Source: Azospirillum griseum (GTDB taxonomy: Bacteria > Pseudomonadota > Alphaproteobacteria > Azospirillales > Azospirillaceae). Taken from it: DNA of 64,000 nucleotides. The notes beneath the pieces were generated by a model. That model saw only the letters and a program-made list of their open reading frames with translations, had not been told where the DNA came from and did no database searches. Below are positions 9,717-20,508 of the stretch, piece by piece. Position 1 is the first letter of the stretch; each line of letters opens with the position of its first letter. Both the position numbers and the translations under genes were made by a program. Location of the stretch: positions 186,001 through 250,000 of the forward strand of contig NZ_RXMA01000005.1 in assembly GCF_003966125.1 (NCBI RefSeq), given 5' to 3'.

Positions 9717-11585
9717 ATGACCGCCGACCCGCTTTTGCCCGTTCCGCTCGCCACCGCTGCGGAGCCGATTCTGGCCCCTGGGCGCAATTGCTGGCGGGTG
9801 GAGCGGGCCGACCGGCTGGCGGTCATCGTGGACGCCGAGGATTATTTCCTGCACGCCAAGACGGCGCTGCGCCGCGCCCGCCGCAGCGTCTATCTGACCG
9901 CCTGGGATTTCGACGCGCGCATCCGCCTGACTCCGCAATCCCACCGGGTCCAGCGTCCCGACCGGCTGGGCCGTCTGTTGAACTGGTTGGCCACCACCCG
10001 CCCGGACCTGCGCATCCATGTGCTGAAATGGGATTACGCCGAGGTCTTCGATCTGGCGCGCTGGAGCCGCCCCTTCCTGCTCCGCAACGGCCTGACGCAC
10101 CGGCGGCTGCAATACCGGCTGGATGGCGACCACCCGACCGGGGCCTGCCATCACCAGAAGCTGTTGGTCATCGACGATTCCCTGGCCTTCTGCGGCGGGT
10201 TGGATCTGACCGCCAACCGCTGGGACACCCGCGCCCATTTGGGGCAGGACCGCCGCCGCCGCCAACCCGACGGGACCCCCTATGACCCGTTCCACGACGC
10301 CATGATGGCGGTGGACGGCGACGCCGCCCGCGCGTTGGGGGAGCTGTTCCGGGGGCGCTGGCTGCGGGCCACCGGGGAAAGCCTGGAGCCGCCCGCCCTG
10401 CCGATCCTGGTTCCGCCGCCGCGCCGTTTCGCCCACCGCCGGTTCCTGCGCCGCGCGTCGCCGGACCCCCGTGTGGCGGCCGACCCCTGGCCGCCCGCGC
10501 TGGCGGCGCTGGCGCGTGGAACCCGCGTCGGCATCAGCCGCACCGATCCCGGCGGCAACGGGCGACCGGAAGCGCGCGAGGTCGAGGCGCTGTTCCTCGA
10601 CGCCATCGCCCGCGCCCGCCGCGTCATCTATCTGGAAAGCCAGTATTTCGCCTCCACCGCTGTGGCGCGGGCGCTGGCGGCGCGCTTGGCCGAGGCCGAC
10701 GGGCCGGAGGTGGTGGTCGTCAACCCGGTGCGCTCCCCCAGTTGGTTGGAAAACGCGGTGATGCTGGGCGCGCGGGCCAACCGCCTGCGCGAGCTGCGGG
10801 CGGCGGACCGTTATGGCCGCTTCGCCGTCTATTGCCCGCGCGCCGACGATGGAACCCCGATCACCGTCCATTCCAAGGTGATGGTGGTCGATGACCGGCT
10901 GTTGCGGATCGGGTCGGCCAACCTCAACAACCGCTCCATGGGGCTGGACAGCGAATGCGATCTGGCGTGGGAAGCCAACCCCGGGGCCCCCGCCGAGGCT
11001 GAGCACTGCCGCGCCATCGCCCACAGCCGCGACGATCTGATCGCCGAGCATCTGGGCGTGGTGCCCGAACGGGTGGCGTTGGAAACGCGCCGTCGCGGGT
11101 CGCTGATCGCCGCCATCGAGGCGCTGCGCCGCCCCGAAGGCCGTCGGCTGGAACCGCTGGCCGATGGGGAACCGGAGGGGGCGGGCCGGACGGTGGCCGA
11201 CACCGGCCTGTTCGACACTGGGCTGCTCGATCCGGGCCTGTTCGATCCCGAGCGGCCGGTCGGCGCGGTGGAGCTGTTGCGCGGCGTCCTGCCCTCGCGC
11301 GTGCCGCGCCGCCACCGCTGGCTGCTCGTGGCGCTGGGGCTGCTGGCCCTGCTGCTGGCGCTCACCCCCGACCACGCGGAAGGGTTGGAGGCGGCGGACC
11401 CGACCATGGTCGGGCTGGCGTGGCTGTGGCAGGCCGCCATCCTGAGCCTGCACCGGGCGGAAGGCTGGGCGTGGGGCCTGCTGGTCGATTATGGTGGTTG
11501 GCTGGCGGCGGCGCTGGCGTTGGTGTGGTTGGCCCGCGCGGCGACACGGCGGGCGGGGATGAACAGGGGAAGCGATCAACCGTGA
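9717..11585 (+). CDS. phospholipase D / cardiolipin synthase-like membrane protein
   Basis: The 622-residue protein has the two HKD motifs of the phospholipase D superfamily. The first is HHQKLLVIDD (His146) and the second HSKVMVVDD (His385), the latter followed by GSANLNNRSM. These pair to form one active site that transfers phosphatidyl groups or cleaves phosphodiesters. Two hydrophobic C-terminal stretches (about 530-550 and 585-610) should anchor it in the inner membrane. The next gene is an EEP phosphodiesterase coupled by a GTGA overlap, the same pairing as clsB-ybhP in E. coli, which supports a role in phospholipid synthesis or remodelling. The start at 9717 is preferred because the open frame before it does not look coding; the ribosome site is weak. 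Confidence 0.88.
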   Translation: MTADPLLPVPLATAAEPILAPGRNCWRVERADRLAVIVDAEDYFLHAKTALRRARRSVYLTAWDFDARIRLTPQSHRVQRPDRLGRLLNWLATTRPDLRIHVLKWDYAEVFDLARWSRPFLLRNGLTHRRLQYRLDGDHPTGACHHQKLLVIDDSLAFCGGLDLTANRWDTRAHLGQDRRRRQPDGTPYDPFHDAMMAVDGDAARALGELFRGRWLRATGESLEPPALPILVPPPRRFAHRRFLRRASPDPRVAADPWPPALAALARGTRVGISRTDPGGNGRPEAREVEALFLDAIARARRVIYLESQYFASTAVARALAARLAEADGPEVVVVNPVRSPSWLENAVMLGARANRLRELRAADRYGRFAVYCPRADDGTPITVHSKVMVVDDRLLRIGSANLNNRSMGLDSECDLAWEANPGAPAEAEHCRAIAHSRDDLIAEHLGVVPERVALETRRRGSLIAAIEALRRPEGRRLEPLADGEPEGAGRTVADTGLFDTGLLDPGLFDPERPVGAVELLRGVLPSRVPRRHRWLLVALGLLALLLALTPDHAEGLEAADPTMVGLAWLWQAAILSLHRAEGWAWGLLVDYGGWLAAALALVWLARAATRRAGMNRGSDQP

Positions 11586-12394
11586 TCCAATTCAGCCGTG
11601 ACCGAGTTGAACGCATCGCGTCCGCCCTGCGCGCCGCCGGTGCCCGGCGTCGTCCCCGTCGGCCGGAGCGGCGCGACGATCCGGTGCCCGCCGGGGCGAC
11701 CGCCTTTTCGGTGGCGACCTGGAACATCCACAGCTGCGTCGGGCTGGACGCCCGCTTTGCCCCCGACCGCATCGCGCGGGTGATCCGCGATCTCGATGTC
11801 GATCTGATCGGGCTTCAGGAAATCGGTTGGCACCATCGCGGCGAACCGGGGTTGGACCAGTTCGCCCATCTGGCCGAGGCCACCGGCCTGACCGCCTACG
11901 CCGCCCCCACCAAGCACCATGAGCGCGCCCATTACGGCAACGCTCTGTTGACCCGGCTGCCGGTGCGCGACTTCACCACCGTCGATCTGTCCATCGGGCG
12001 GCGGGAGCCGCGCGGGGCCGCCGACGCGGTGGTGGAGGTGCAGGGGCGGCCCGTGCGCGTCATCGTCGCCCATCTGGGCCTGGACCCGTGGGAGCGCGCC
12101 GAACAGGTGGGGATGATCCTTGACCGGGTGGCAGCAAAGCCCGACCTGCCCACCCTCTTCATGGGCGATCTCAACGAATGGACGCCCAATTCCCCCCGGC
12201 TGCGGCGGCTGGGGGCCTTCTTCGCCGACGCCGCCGACCCGCGCAGCTTTCACGCCCGCTTGCCGACCCTGCGGCTTGACCGTCTGTACGTCACCGCAGG
12301 GTTGAGCATTCCCGCCTTCGACAGCGTGCGCACCGCCCTGACCCGGCGGGCGTCAGACCATCTGCCGGTGCGCGCCACTTTGGCCTTGTCTTGA
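11582..12394 (+). CDS. endonuclease/exonuclease/phosphatase (EEP) family protein, YbhP-like
   Basis: The 270-residue protein carries the EEP-fold landmarks in order. They are TWNIHSCVG, GLQEIGWHH (metal-binding Glu), MGDLNEW (catalytic Asp/Asn) and the closing ASDHLPV with its catalytic His. Members hydrolyse phosphodiester or phosphomonoester bonds in nucleic acids, inositides or sphingolipids; the substrate here is unknown. It starts with GTG at 11582, overlapping the phospholipase D stop (GTGA) and preceded by AGGGGAAG, so the two proteins are almost certainly co-translated. There is no signal peptide, so it should act in the cytoplasm or at the inner face of the membrane. Confidence 0.9.
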   Translation: MIQFSRDRVERIASALRAAGARRRPRRPERRDDPVPAGATAFSVATWNIHSCVGLDARFAPDRIARVIRDLDVDLIGLQEIGWHHRGEPGLDQFAHLAEATGLTAYAAPTKHHERAHYGNALLTRLPVRDFTTVDLSIGRREPRGAADAVVEVQGRPVRVIVAHLGLDPWERAEQVGMILDRVAAKPDLPTLFMGDLNEWTPNSPRLRRLGAFFADAADPRSFHARLPTLRLDRLYVTAGLSIPAFDSVRTALTRRASDHLPVRATLALS

Positions 12395-12408
12395 CGGAAC
12401 CGTATGGT

Positions 12409-12425
12409 TTGGTCATTTAGACCAA
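12409..12425. promoter_or_regulatory. perfect palindrome TTGGTC-N5-GACCAA, possible operator
   Basis: TTGGTC (12409-12414) and GACCAA (12420-12425) form a 6-bp perfect inverted repeat around ATTTA, 14 bp after the EEP stop and about 100 bp upstream of the phaZ promoter. It is too short and lacks a T tract to be a convincing terminator. The arms equal those of the palindrome near murQ, though the spacer differs (5 against 10). Confidence 0.35.
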
Positions 12426-12530
12426 TGGCGATAGGGGTTGGCCCTAGGTCTTTTGCAGCCCAGCAAAATGACGCGTTGCAATGTTCTTTGCACAACAGAG
12501 CCTTGCGTCGTGGAGGGGGGCGAAAGACCG

Positions 12531-12558
12531 TTGACATCGCCGCACTGCAAGATACAGT
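12531..12558 (+). promoter_or_regulatory. likely sigma-70 promoter of phaZ
   Basis: A perfect -35 box TTGACA (12531-12536) is followed after 16 bp by TACAGT (12553-12558), a four-of-six match to the -10 consensus. It lies 85 bp upstream of the phaZ start codon. Confidence 0.55.
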
Positions 12559-12643
12559 TGGCCATACGATCAATTCGTAACACGATCATCACACGGCCCC
12601 GAAGCCACCACCGCCGGGGATCAGCACGACGCGAGGACGGGAT

Positions 12644-13870
12644 TTGCTGTACCACCTGTACGACATGCAACACGCGGCCATGCGGCCGATGCGTTTCTGG
12701 GCCGAAGCCGCTCAACACACCTTTCAGAACCCGCTGATGCCGCTGTCTTACACCAAGCTCGGGCGCGCCGTGGCGGCCAGCGCGGAACTGGTGGAACGGA
12801 CGACCCGGCGCTTTGCCAAGCCCGCCTTCGGCCTGGGTGAAACGAAGATCGACGGCCAGACCGTGGCGATCACCGAACGCGTCGTCACCACGACCCCCTT
12901 CTGCCATCTGCTGAACTTCGCCAAGCCCGAGGGCACGCCGCGCCAGCCGCGCGTTCTGCTGGTCGCCCCGATGTCGGGCCACCACGCCACCCTGCTGCGC
13001 GGCACGGTCGAAGCGCTGCTGCCCGATCACGACGTGTTCATCACCGACTGGATCGACGCCCGTCTGGTTCCGCTGGCCAAGGGCAGCTTCGATCTGGACG
13101 ACTACATCGAGACGGTGCAGGAGTTGGTCCGCTTCCTGGGCGAGCGCACCCACATCATCGCGGTGTGCCAGCCCGCCGTTCCGGTGATGGCGGCGGTGTC
13201 GCTGATGGCCGCCGGGGACGAGGCGGTGCAGCCGCGCAGCATGACCCTGATGGGTGGCCCGATCGACCCGATGGCCAACCCGACGACCCCGGTCAAGCTG
13301 GCGGTGGATCGCCCGCTGAAGTGGTTCGAGCGCAGCGTCATCACCACGGTTCCGGTCTATTACCCCGGCGCGTTCCGCCGCGTGTATCCCGGCTTCATCC
13401 AATTGTCGGGCTTCATGTCGATGAATCTCGACCGCCACATCGGCGAGCATGTCGGCCTGTTCCGCCATCTGGTGCGCGGCGACGGCGATTCGGCCGAACA
13501 GCATCGCCGGTTCTACGACGAATATCTGTCGGTGATGGATCTGTCGGCGGATTTCTACCTGCAAACCATCGAAACCGTGTTCCAGAAGCACGCCTTGCCC
13601 AACGGCACCTGGGTGTCGCGCGGGCGCAAGATCGCCCCGTCGGCGATCACCAAGACCGCGCTGATGACGGTGGAAGGCGAGTTGGACGACATTTCCGCCC
13701 CCGGCCAGACCATCGCGGCGCAACGCCTGTGCTCGGCCTTGCCCGACAACATGCGCAAGACGCATTTCCAGAAGGGGGTCGGCCACTACGGCATTTTCAA
13801 CGGCCGCCGCTGGCGCGAAAGCATCCTGCCGGAGATCCGCAGCTTCATCCAGGCCCACGACGGCGAGTGA
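12644..13870 (+). CDS. phaZ: intracellular polyhydroxyalkanoate (PHB) depolymerase
   Basis: The 408-residue protein matches the intracellular PhaZ family: an N-terminal MLYHLYDMQHA segment, an alpha/beta-hydrolase core and a C-terminal catalytic region. The nucleophile is the Cys175 of AVCQPAVPV, the Cys variant of the lipase box used by enzymes acting on native granules. The usual charge-relay Asp (in EGELDDISAPGQT) and His (in GVGHYGIFNGRRW) are present. There is no signal peptide, as expected for cytoplasmic granules. It starts with TTG, supported by the GAGGACGG ribosome site just upstream and by the conserved N-terminus. It degrades stored PHB to hydroxybutyrate, feeding acetyl-CoA pathways such as the glyoxylate bypass. 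Confidence 0.95.
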   Translation: MLYHLYDMQHAAMRPMRFWAEAAQHTFQNPLMPLSYTKLGRAVAASAELVERTTRRFAKPAFGLGETKIDGQTVAITERVVTTTPFCHLLNFAKPEGTPRQPRVLLVAPMSGHHATLLRGTVEALLPDHDVFITDWIDARLVPLAKGSFDLDDYIETVQELVRFLGERTHIIAVCQPAVPVMAAVSLMAAGDEAVQPRSMTLMGGPIDPMANPTTPVKLAVDRPLKWFERSVITTVPVYYPGAFRRVYPGFIQLSGFMSMNLDRHIGEHVGLFRHLVRGDGDSAEQHRRFYDEYLSVMDLSADFYLQTIETVFQKHALPNGTWVSRGRKIAPSAITKTALMTVEGELDDISAPGQTIAAQRLCSALPDNMRKTHFQKGVGHYGIFNGRRWRESILPEIRSFIQAHDGE

Positions 13871-13892
13871 CCGTCGGCAGGGGAGACGAACA

Positions 13893-13921
13893 GGGGCGGC
13901 GGTGTTGCGTCGCCCCCTTTT
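13893..13921 (+). terminator. terminator of phaZ
   Basis: GGGGCGGCG (13893-13901) pairs with CGTCGCCCC (13908-13916) with one G-T pair and a 6-nt loop, then runs into CTTTT. It lies 22 bp after the phaZ stop. Confidence 0.75.
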
Positions 13922-14009
13922 GCGTTTCCTGTTCCACTGCGTTGTCCCTTTTCCTGCGAGGCTGGGCGCGCGATGCTGGACCCGCACAACCCCGTGGTGG
14001 TTCCCAACC

Positions 14010-14225
14010 ATGACCGAGGATGATGAGACCGTGACCTCGCCCTGCGTGCGGCGCTGCACGTTGGACGACAACGACGTGTGCGTCGGCTGTTTCCGCAGCC
14101 TGGACGAAATCCGCGATTGGACCCGTCTGACCGCCGCCGGGCGGCGCGCGGTGTTGGACCAGGTGGCGCGGCGGCGGGCGGCGTCCCCGAAACCCTGGTG
14201 GAAGGGGTTGGAGCGCCGCCGCTGA
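14010..14225 (+). CDS. DUF1289 family small Cys-rich protein
   Basis: The 71-residue protein starts MTEDDETVTSPCVRRCTLDD and carries the DUF1289 pattern: Cys pairs in SPCVRRC and VCVGCFR, a following SLDEI-W segment, and an Arg-rich tail. The four Cys could bind a metal or Fe-S cluster, but no function is established for this family that I can state. The ATG at 14010 is the start that matches the family length; the frame extends upstream without coding character. Its TGA stop (14223-14225) is the first three bases of the target-site duplication of the element that follows, so the insertion landed exactly at the end of this gene without disrupting it. Confidence 0.85.
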   Translation: MTEDDETVTSPCVRRCTLDDNDVCVGCFRSLDEIRDWTRLTAAGRRAVLDQVARRRAASPKPWWKGLERRR

Positions 14226-14486
14226 CGCGGTCAGGGCAATCGCTTGAAGCATTGTGCACCAGACCAAAACAAGAATGGACACGGATTTCACGGATTTTTT
14301 CACGGATTTCGCGGAACGCGCCTCAGAGCACCCTGTTTGCCATTTTGCGGCAACCCTCCTGACGGGTTGTGGGAGGCAATTGGAGTCAAAAATCCGTGCA
14401 ATCCATCCTTTTGTCCGTGAAATCCGTGTCTATTCTTGCTTGCGTGACGATGACCGCTCGTTCAAGCGATTGCCCTGTGACGCGGT
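14223..14486. mobile_element. MITE-like non-coding element, 246 bp with 17-bp TIRs and 9-bp target duplication
   Basis: The element core spans 14232-14477. It begins CAGGGCAATCGCTTGAA (14232-14248) and ends with the exact reverse complement (14461-14477). It is bracketed by the direct repeat TGACGCGGT at 14223-14231 and 14478-14486, as expected for a 9-bp target-site duplication. A second inverted pair of 25 bp with one mismatch lies inside (14270-14294 against 14414-14438). The motif CACGGATTT recurs three times on the left and, inverted, near the right end. It is more A/T-rich than its surroundings and encodes no transposase, so any movement would need an enzyme from elsewhere. Confidence 0.9.
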
Positions 14487-14534
14487 TATCGTTTTGACGT
14501 CGGAGCGCTGAGTGTGGCCTGTGAGCGTGGCGGA

Positions 14535-17234
14535 TCACTCCGCCGCCAGACCGCCGCCCAGCTCGATTCGCACCTCCACCACGCCGGGTTCGTCCATGTT
14601 TTCGCGGCGGACAAAGCCCAGGGCGCGGCACATGTTCAGCATGTTGGTGTTTTCGCGCAGCACCTCGCCATAGACCTCCTTGATGCCGCGCGAGCGGGCG
14701 TAATCCAGAATCTTGTTCATCAGGATGTAGCCCAGCCCCTGGCCCTTCATGTCGGACCGCACCATCACGGCGTATTCGGCGCGCAGATTGTCGGGGTCGG
14801 CGGTGATGCGGACGACGCCGTACATGATGGTGGTGCCGGTCTCGGGATCGGGGCCAACGGCGATCAGGCCCATTTCGCGGTCGTAATCGATCTGGGTCAG
14901 GCGCGCGGCGGCCTGGTGCGACAGGCGCTTCAGCGGCGCGAAGAAGCGCAGACGCAGATCCTCCGCCGTCTGGTTTTCGACCAGATGATGCACCAGCGGT
15001 TCGTCTTCCGGCAGGATCGGGCGGACGAAGAACTGCCGACCGTCCTTGATGGTGATGCGGTCCTCCAGCGCCTTGGGGTAGGGGCGGATGGCCAGCCGCT
15101 TGGCCCCGGACAGGGCGGGGGTGGCGACCTTGATGCGGGCGTCGAGCGCCAGCACGCCGTCGGCGTCGGCCAACAGCGGGTTGATGTCCAGCTCGGCGAT
15201 TTCCGGGAAATCGACGATCAGTTGCGACACCTTGTTCAGCGTCAGCGCCACGGCATCGAGATCGACGGCGGCGCGGGAACGGTAGCCCTGCAACTGCTTC
15301 CAGATCCGGGTCCGGCTCATCAGGTCGGTGGCCAGCCGCATGTTCAGCGGCGGCAGGGCCAGCGCGCAATCCTCCACCACCTCCACGCCGATGCCGCCCT
15401 CGCCGAACAGCAGGACCGGGCCGAACAGCTCGTTCTCGGTCATGCCGACGATCAGCTCATAGGCGTCGGGCCGCACCGCCATTTCCTGCACGGTGAAGCC
15501 CTCGATCCGGGCGTCGGGGGCGTGTTCGCGCACGCGGTCCAGCATGGCGTCGGCGGCGGCGCGCACCTCCTCCGGGCTGCTCAGGCCCAGGGCGACGCCG
15601 CCCACGTCGGATTTGTGGGTGATGTCGTGCGACAGGATTTTCAGGGCGATGGGGCCGCCGATCAGCCGGGCGGCGGCGGCGGCCTCCTCCGGCGTTTCGG
15701 CCACGCGGGTGTCCACCACCGGCACGCCATAGGCGGCCAGCACGCGCTTGGCCTCATACTCGCTCAACCAATCGCGCTTTTCGGCGATGGCGCGGGCGAT
15801 GATGCGCTTGACGGTGATGCCGTCGGGCTGGAACTCGTCGGCCACCGACGGCGGGGTCTGCATCAACAAATCCTGGCTGCGGCGGTAGCGCACCAGATGC
15901 AGGAAGGCGCGCACGGCGTTGGACGGGCCGTCGTAGGTCGGGATGCGGTTGGCCGCGAACAGTTGGCGCGCGTCCGCCGCCGATCCGTCGCCGATCCAAC
16001 TGGTCAGCACCGGGTGGCGGCGCGACTTGTTGGCCAGCACCGTGTCCGTCACCGCCTGGGCGATGGCGGCGCTGTCGGTCAGGGCCGACGGGCAGTGCAG
16101 CACCAGAACAGCGTCGTTGCTGGTGTCCTGCATCAGGGCGTTGAGCGCGTCGGCGTAGCGTTTGGGGCTGGCGTCGGCCCCGACCAAAATCGGGTTGCCG
16201 CGCGCGGCCCCGCCGGGCAGGGCACCCAGCGCGGCGGTGATCGCCGCTTGCGTCTCCGGCGACAGGCTGGCGAGGCGGCCCCCGGCGTGGATCAGCTTGT
16301 CGGTGGCCATCACCCCCATGCCGCCGCCGTTGGTCAGGATGGCCAGCCGGTCGCCGACGATCGGCACGCCGGTTCCCAGCGTTCCGGCGGCGTCGAACAG
16401 TTCGGCCAGATCGTTCACCCGCAGGATGCCGGCGCGGCGGAACACGGCGTCATACACCGCGTCCGACACCGCCAACGCCCCGGTGTGGGAGGCGGCGGCC
16501 TCCTGCGCCTCGTCCGACCGGCCCGCCTTGATGACGATGATCGGCTTTTGCCGGGCGGCGGAGCGCGCCGCCGACATGAATTTGCGCGCGTGGCTGATGC
16601 TCTCGATGTAGAGCAGGATGGCGCGGACGGTGACGTCGGAGGCGAGATAATCCAGCAGGTCGCCGAAATCCACGTCGCCCCGGTCGCCCAGCGACACCAG
16701 ATGCGAAAAGCCGATCCCGCGCGAGGTCGCCCAATCGGCGATGGAGGTGACGACCATGGAGGATTGCGCCACCAGCGCCACGTCGCCCTTTTTCGGGGCC
16801 ACCGGGCCGAAGCTGGCGTTCAGCCCCCGCCCCGGCACCATCGCCCCCAGGCTGTTCGGCCCCAGCACGCGCATGACATAGGGTTTGGCCGCGTCCAGCA
16901 TCGCTTGCGTCTGTTCGGCGGTCATCCCGCTGGTCATGACGATGGCGGCCTTGGTCCCGCGCTTGCCCAGCGCCTCGATCGTGGCGGGGACGCTGGCGGG
17001 GGGCGTGCAGATCACCGCCAGATCGGGGGTGATCGGCAGGCTGTCCACCGTCTTGTAGGTCAGAACGCCCTCAACCGACCGCTCGGTCGGGTTGACCGGC
17101 ATCACCGGCCCGTCGAATCCGGCCTGGAACAGGTTGCGGGCGACGACCGCCCCGACGGTGCCCGGCTTTCGGCTGGCCCCGATCAAGGCGATGGAGGCGG
17201 GCTTGAACAGCTTGTCGAGGTTGCGAACGGTCAT
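14535..17234 (-). CDS. acyl-CoA synthetase (NDP-forming)-like / GNAT fusion, protein lysine acetyltransferase Pat/YfiQ type
   Basis: The 899-residue protein joins an NDP-forming acyl-CoA-synthetase-like part to a C-terminal GNAT domain. It starts with a CoA-binding Rossmann fold (IALIGASRKPGTVG, about residues 14-27). A ligase-CoA segment with the His of AASHTGALA follows, then an ATP-grasp part (about 490-710). The GNAT domain (about 735-880) carries the acetyl-CoA loop SDMKGQGLGYILM. This order is that of YfiQ/Pat enzymes, which acetylate lysines such as that of acetyl-CoA synthetase, the synthetase part usually being regulatory. Whether the synthetase half is catalytic here cannot be settled by reading. 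The ATG at 17234 gives the family N-terminus. CobB, the opposing deacylase, is 16 kb away. Confidence 0.9.
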   Translation of the reverse strand: MTVRNLDKLFKPASIALIGASRKPGTVGAVVARNLFQAGFDGPVMPVNPTERSVEGVLTYKTVDSLPITPDLAVICTPPASVPATIEALGKRGTKAAIVMTSGMTAEQTQAMLDAAKPYVMRVLGPNSLGAMVPGRGLNASFGPVAPKKGDVALVAQSSMVVTSIADWATSRGIGFSHLVSLGDRGDVDFGDLLDYLASDVTVRAILLYIESISHARKFMSAARSAARQKPIIVIKAGRSDEAQEAAASHTGALAVSDAVYDAVFRRAGILRVNDLAELFDAAGTLGTGVPIVGDRLAILTNGGGMGVMATDKLIHAGGRLASLSPETQAAITAALGALPGGAARGNPILVGADASPKRYADALNALMQDTSNDAVLVLHCPSALTDSAAIAQAVTDTVLANKSRRHPVLTSWIGDGSAADARQLFAANRIPTYDGPSNAVRAFLHLVRYRRSQDLLMQTPPSVADEFQPDGITVKRIIARAIAEKRDWLSEYEAKRVLAAYGVPVVDTRVAETPEEAAAAARLIGGPIALKILSHDITHKSDVGGVALGLSSPEEVRAAADAMLDRVREHAPDARIEGFTVQEMAVRPDAYELIVGMTENELFGPVLLFGEGGIGVEVVEDCALALPPLNMRLATDLMSRTRIWKQLQGYRSRAAVDLDAVALTLNKVSQLIVDFPEIAELDINPLLADADGVLALDARIKVATPALSGAKRLAIRPYPKALEDRITIKDGRQFFVRPILPEDEPLVHHLVENQTAEDLRLRFFAPLKRLSHQAAARLTQIDYDREMGLIAVGPDPETGTTIMYGVVRITADPDNLRAEYAVMVRSDMKGQGLGYILMNKILDYARSRGIKEVYGEVLRENTNMLNMCRALGFVRRENMDEPGVVEVRIELGGGLAAE

Positions 17235-17356
17235 GACCGGATCCGGTGCAAGGGTGGCCGCGTCGGCGCAGCATACCCCGCGACGGCGACGGTTTTTGTG
17301 ACGAACAGCGCACAGGGGCAGACTCATCCCGTTTGCTGCGTCGCAACATTACGGGT

Positions 17357-19391
<2,035 letters not shown>

Positions 19392-19490
19392 CGATTTGAG
19401 TATAGCCATCCAACAGAGTTCGACAATTCCATTCATCCCCGGCGCTGTCATCCTCTCCCCCGAACACGACGCAACCCAGGGGGATGGATG

Positions 19491-20498
19491 ATGAGCGGTG
19501 AGGCGAAAGAGGACGCGCGGAAGACGGGTACGCAGGCGGCGGGTCGGCGGGCGCTGGTGCTGGGGGCGACCGGCGGGATCGGCGGTGAGCTGGCCCGGCG
19601 GTTGGTGGCGGCGGGGTGGCGGGTGCGCGCCCTCCACCGCAACCCGATGCGACTCGGGGTGGATGCCGATGGGGTGGAGTGGACGCGCGGCGACGCCCTG
19701 TCCGCCGCCGATGTGCGCGCCGCAGCCGATGGCGCGTCGCTGATCGTCCACGCGGTCAACCCGCCGGGCTACCGCAACTGGGGCGAACTGGTGTTGCCGA
19801 TGGTGGACGCCACCATCGCCGCCGCGATTGACCAGGGTGCCCGCGTCCTGCTGCCCGGAACCGTCTACAATTACGGCCCCGACGCCTTTCCCCTGATCGA
19901 CGAGGACGCGCCGCAGCGCCCGTTGACCCGCAAGGGGGCGATCCGGGTGGAGATGGAACGCCGCCTGGGCGACGCGGTCGGGCGCGGGGCCAAGCTGCTG
20001 ATCCTGCGGGCGGGCGATTTCTTCGGCCCTCGTTCCGGCAACACCTGGTTTGCGCAGGGGCTGGTCACGGCGGGCCGTCCCGTGGCGCGGGTGACGCTGC
20101 CGGGCCGTCCCGGTGTGAGCCATCAATGGGCCTATCTGCCCGATCTGGCCGACACGGCGGTGCGGCTGCTGGACCGCCCGGAGGGGCTGGACGACGCCGC
20201 GCGCTTTCATGTCGGCGGGCATTGGGATCCGGACGGAACGGCGATGGCGGCGGCGATCGCGCGGGCGGTGGGCCGCGCCGACCTGCCGGTGCGGCGGCTG
20301 CCGTGGGGCCTGTTCCGTCTGGCCGCCCCCTTCGTGCCCTTCATCCGCGAGGTGATGGAGATGCGCTATCTCTGGGAACAGCCGGTGCGGCTCGACAACC
20401 GCCGCCTTGTCGCGGCGCTGGGGGCGGAACCGCACACCCCGTTGGACGAGGCCGTGCGCCGCAGCCTGATCGGGATGGGGTGCCTTCCGGCGGCGTGA
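19491..20498 (+). CDS. NAD(P)-dependent epimerase/dehydratase-like SDR protein
   Basis: The 335-residue protein shows an extended-SDR Rossmann motif, VLGATGGIGGELARRL, and the family tyrosine context VYNYGPDAFP. The Tyr-x3-Lys pair is not conserved in standard form (YNYGP), so catalysis may be atypical. A C-terminal substrate domain follows. The substrate is not identifiable. Three Met codons are possible at 19484 (out of frame), 19488 and 19491. AGGGGG at 19478-19483 is spaced best for 19491. The gene is divergent from the LysR regulator and convergent with the small gene at 20509. Confidence 0.85.
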   Translation: MSGEAKEDARKTGTQAAGRRALVLGATGGIGGELARRLVAAGWRVRALHRNPMRLGVDADGVEWTRGDALSAADVRAAADGASLIVHAVNPPGYRNWGELVLPMVDATIAAAIDQGARVLLPGTVYNYGPDAFPLIDEDAPQRPLTRKGAIRVEMERRLGDAVGRGAKLLILRAGDFFGPRSGNTWFAQGLVTAGRPVARVTLPGRPGVSHQWAYLPDLADTAVRLLDRPEGLDDAARFHVGGHWDPDGTAMAAAIARAVGRADLPVRRLPWGLFRLAAPFVPFIREVMEMRYLWEQPVRLDNRRLVAALGAEPHTPLDEAVRRSLIGMGCLPAA

Positions 20499-20508
20499 TG
20501 GGGGTGTG

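Noticed and set aside
14254..14511. 85-codon open frame within and beyond the MITE-like element (begins MHQTKTRMDTDFTDF)
   Set aside because: It simply translates the inverted repeats and CACGGATTT units and crosses the element boundary; there is no ribosome site and no plausible protein character.
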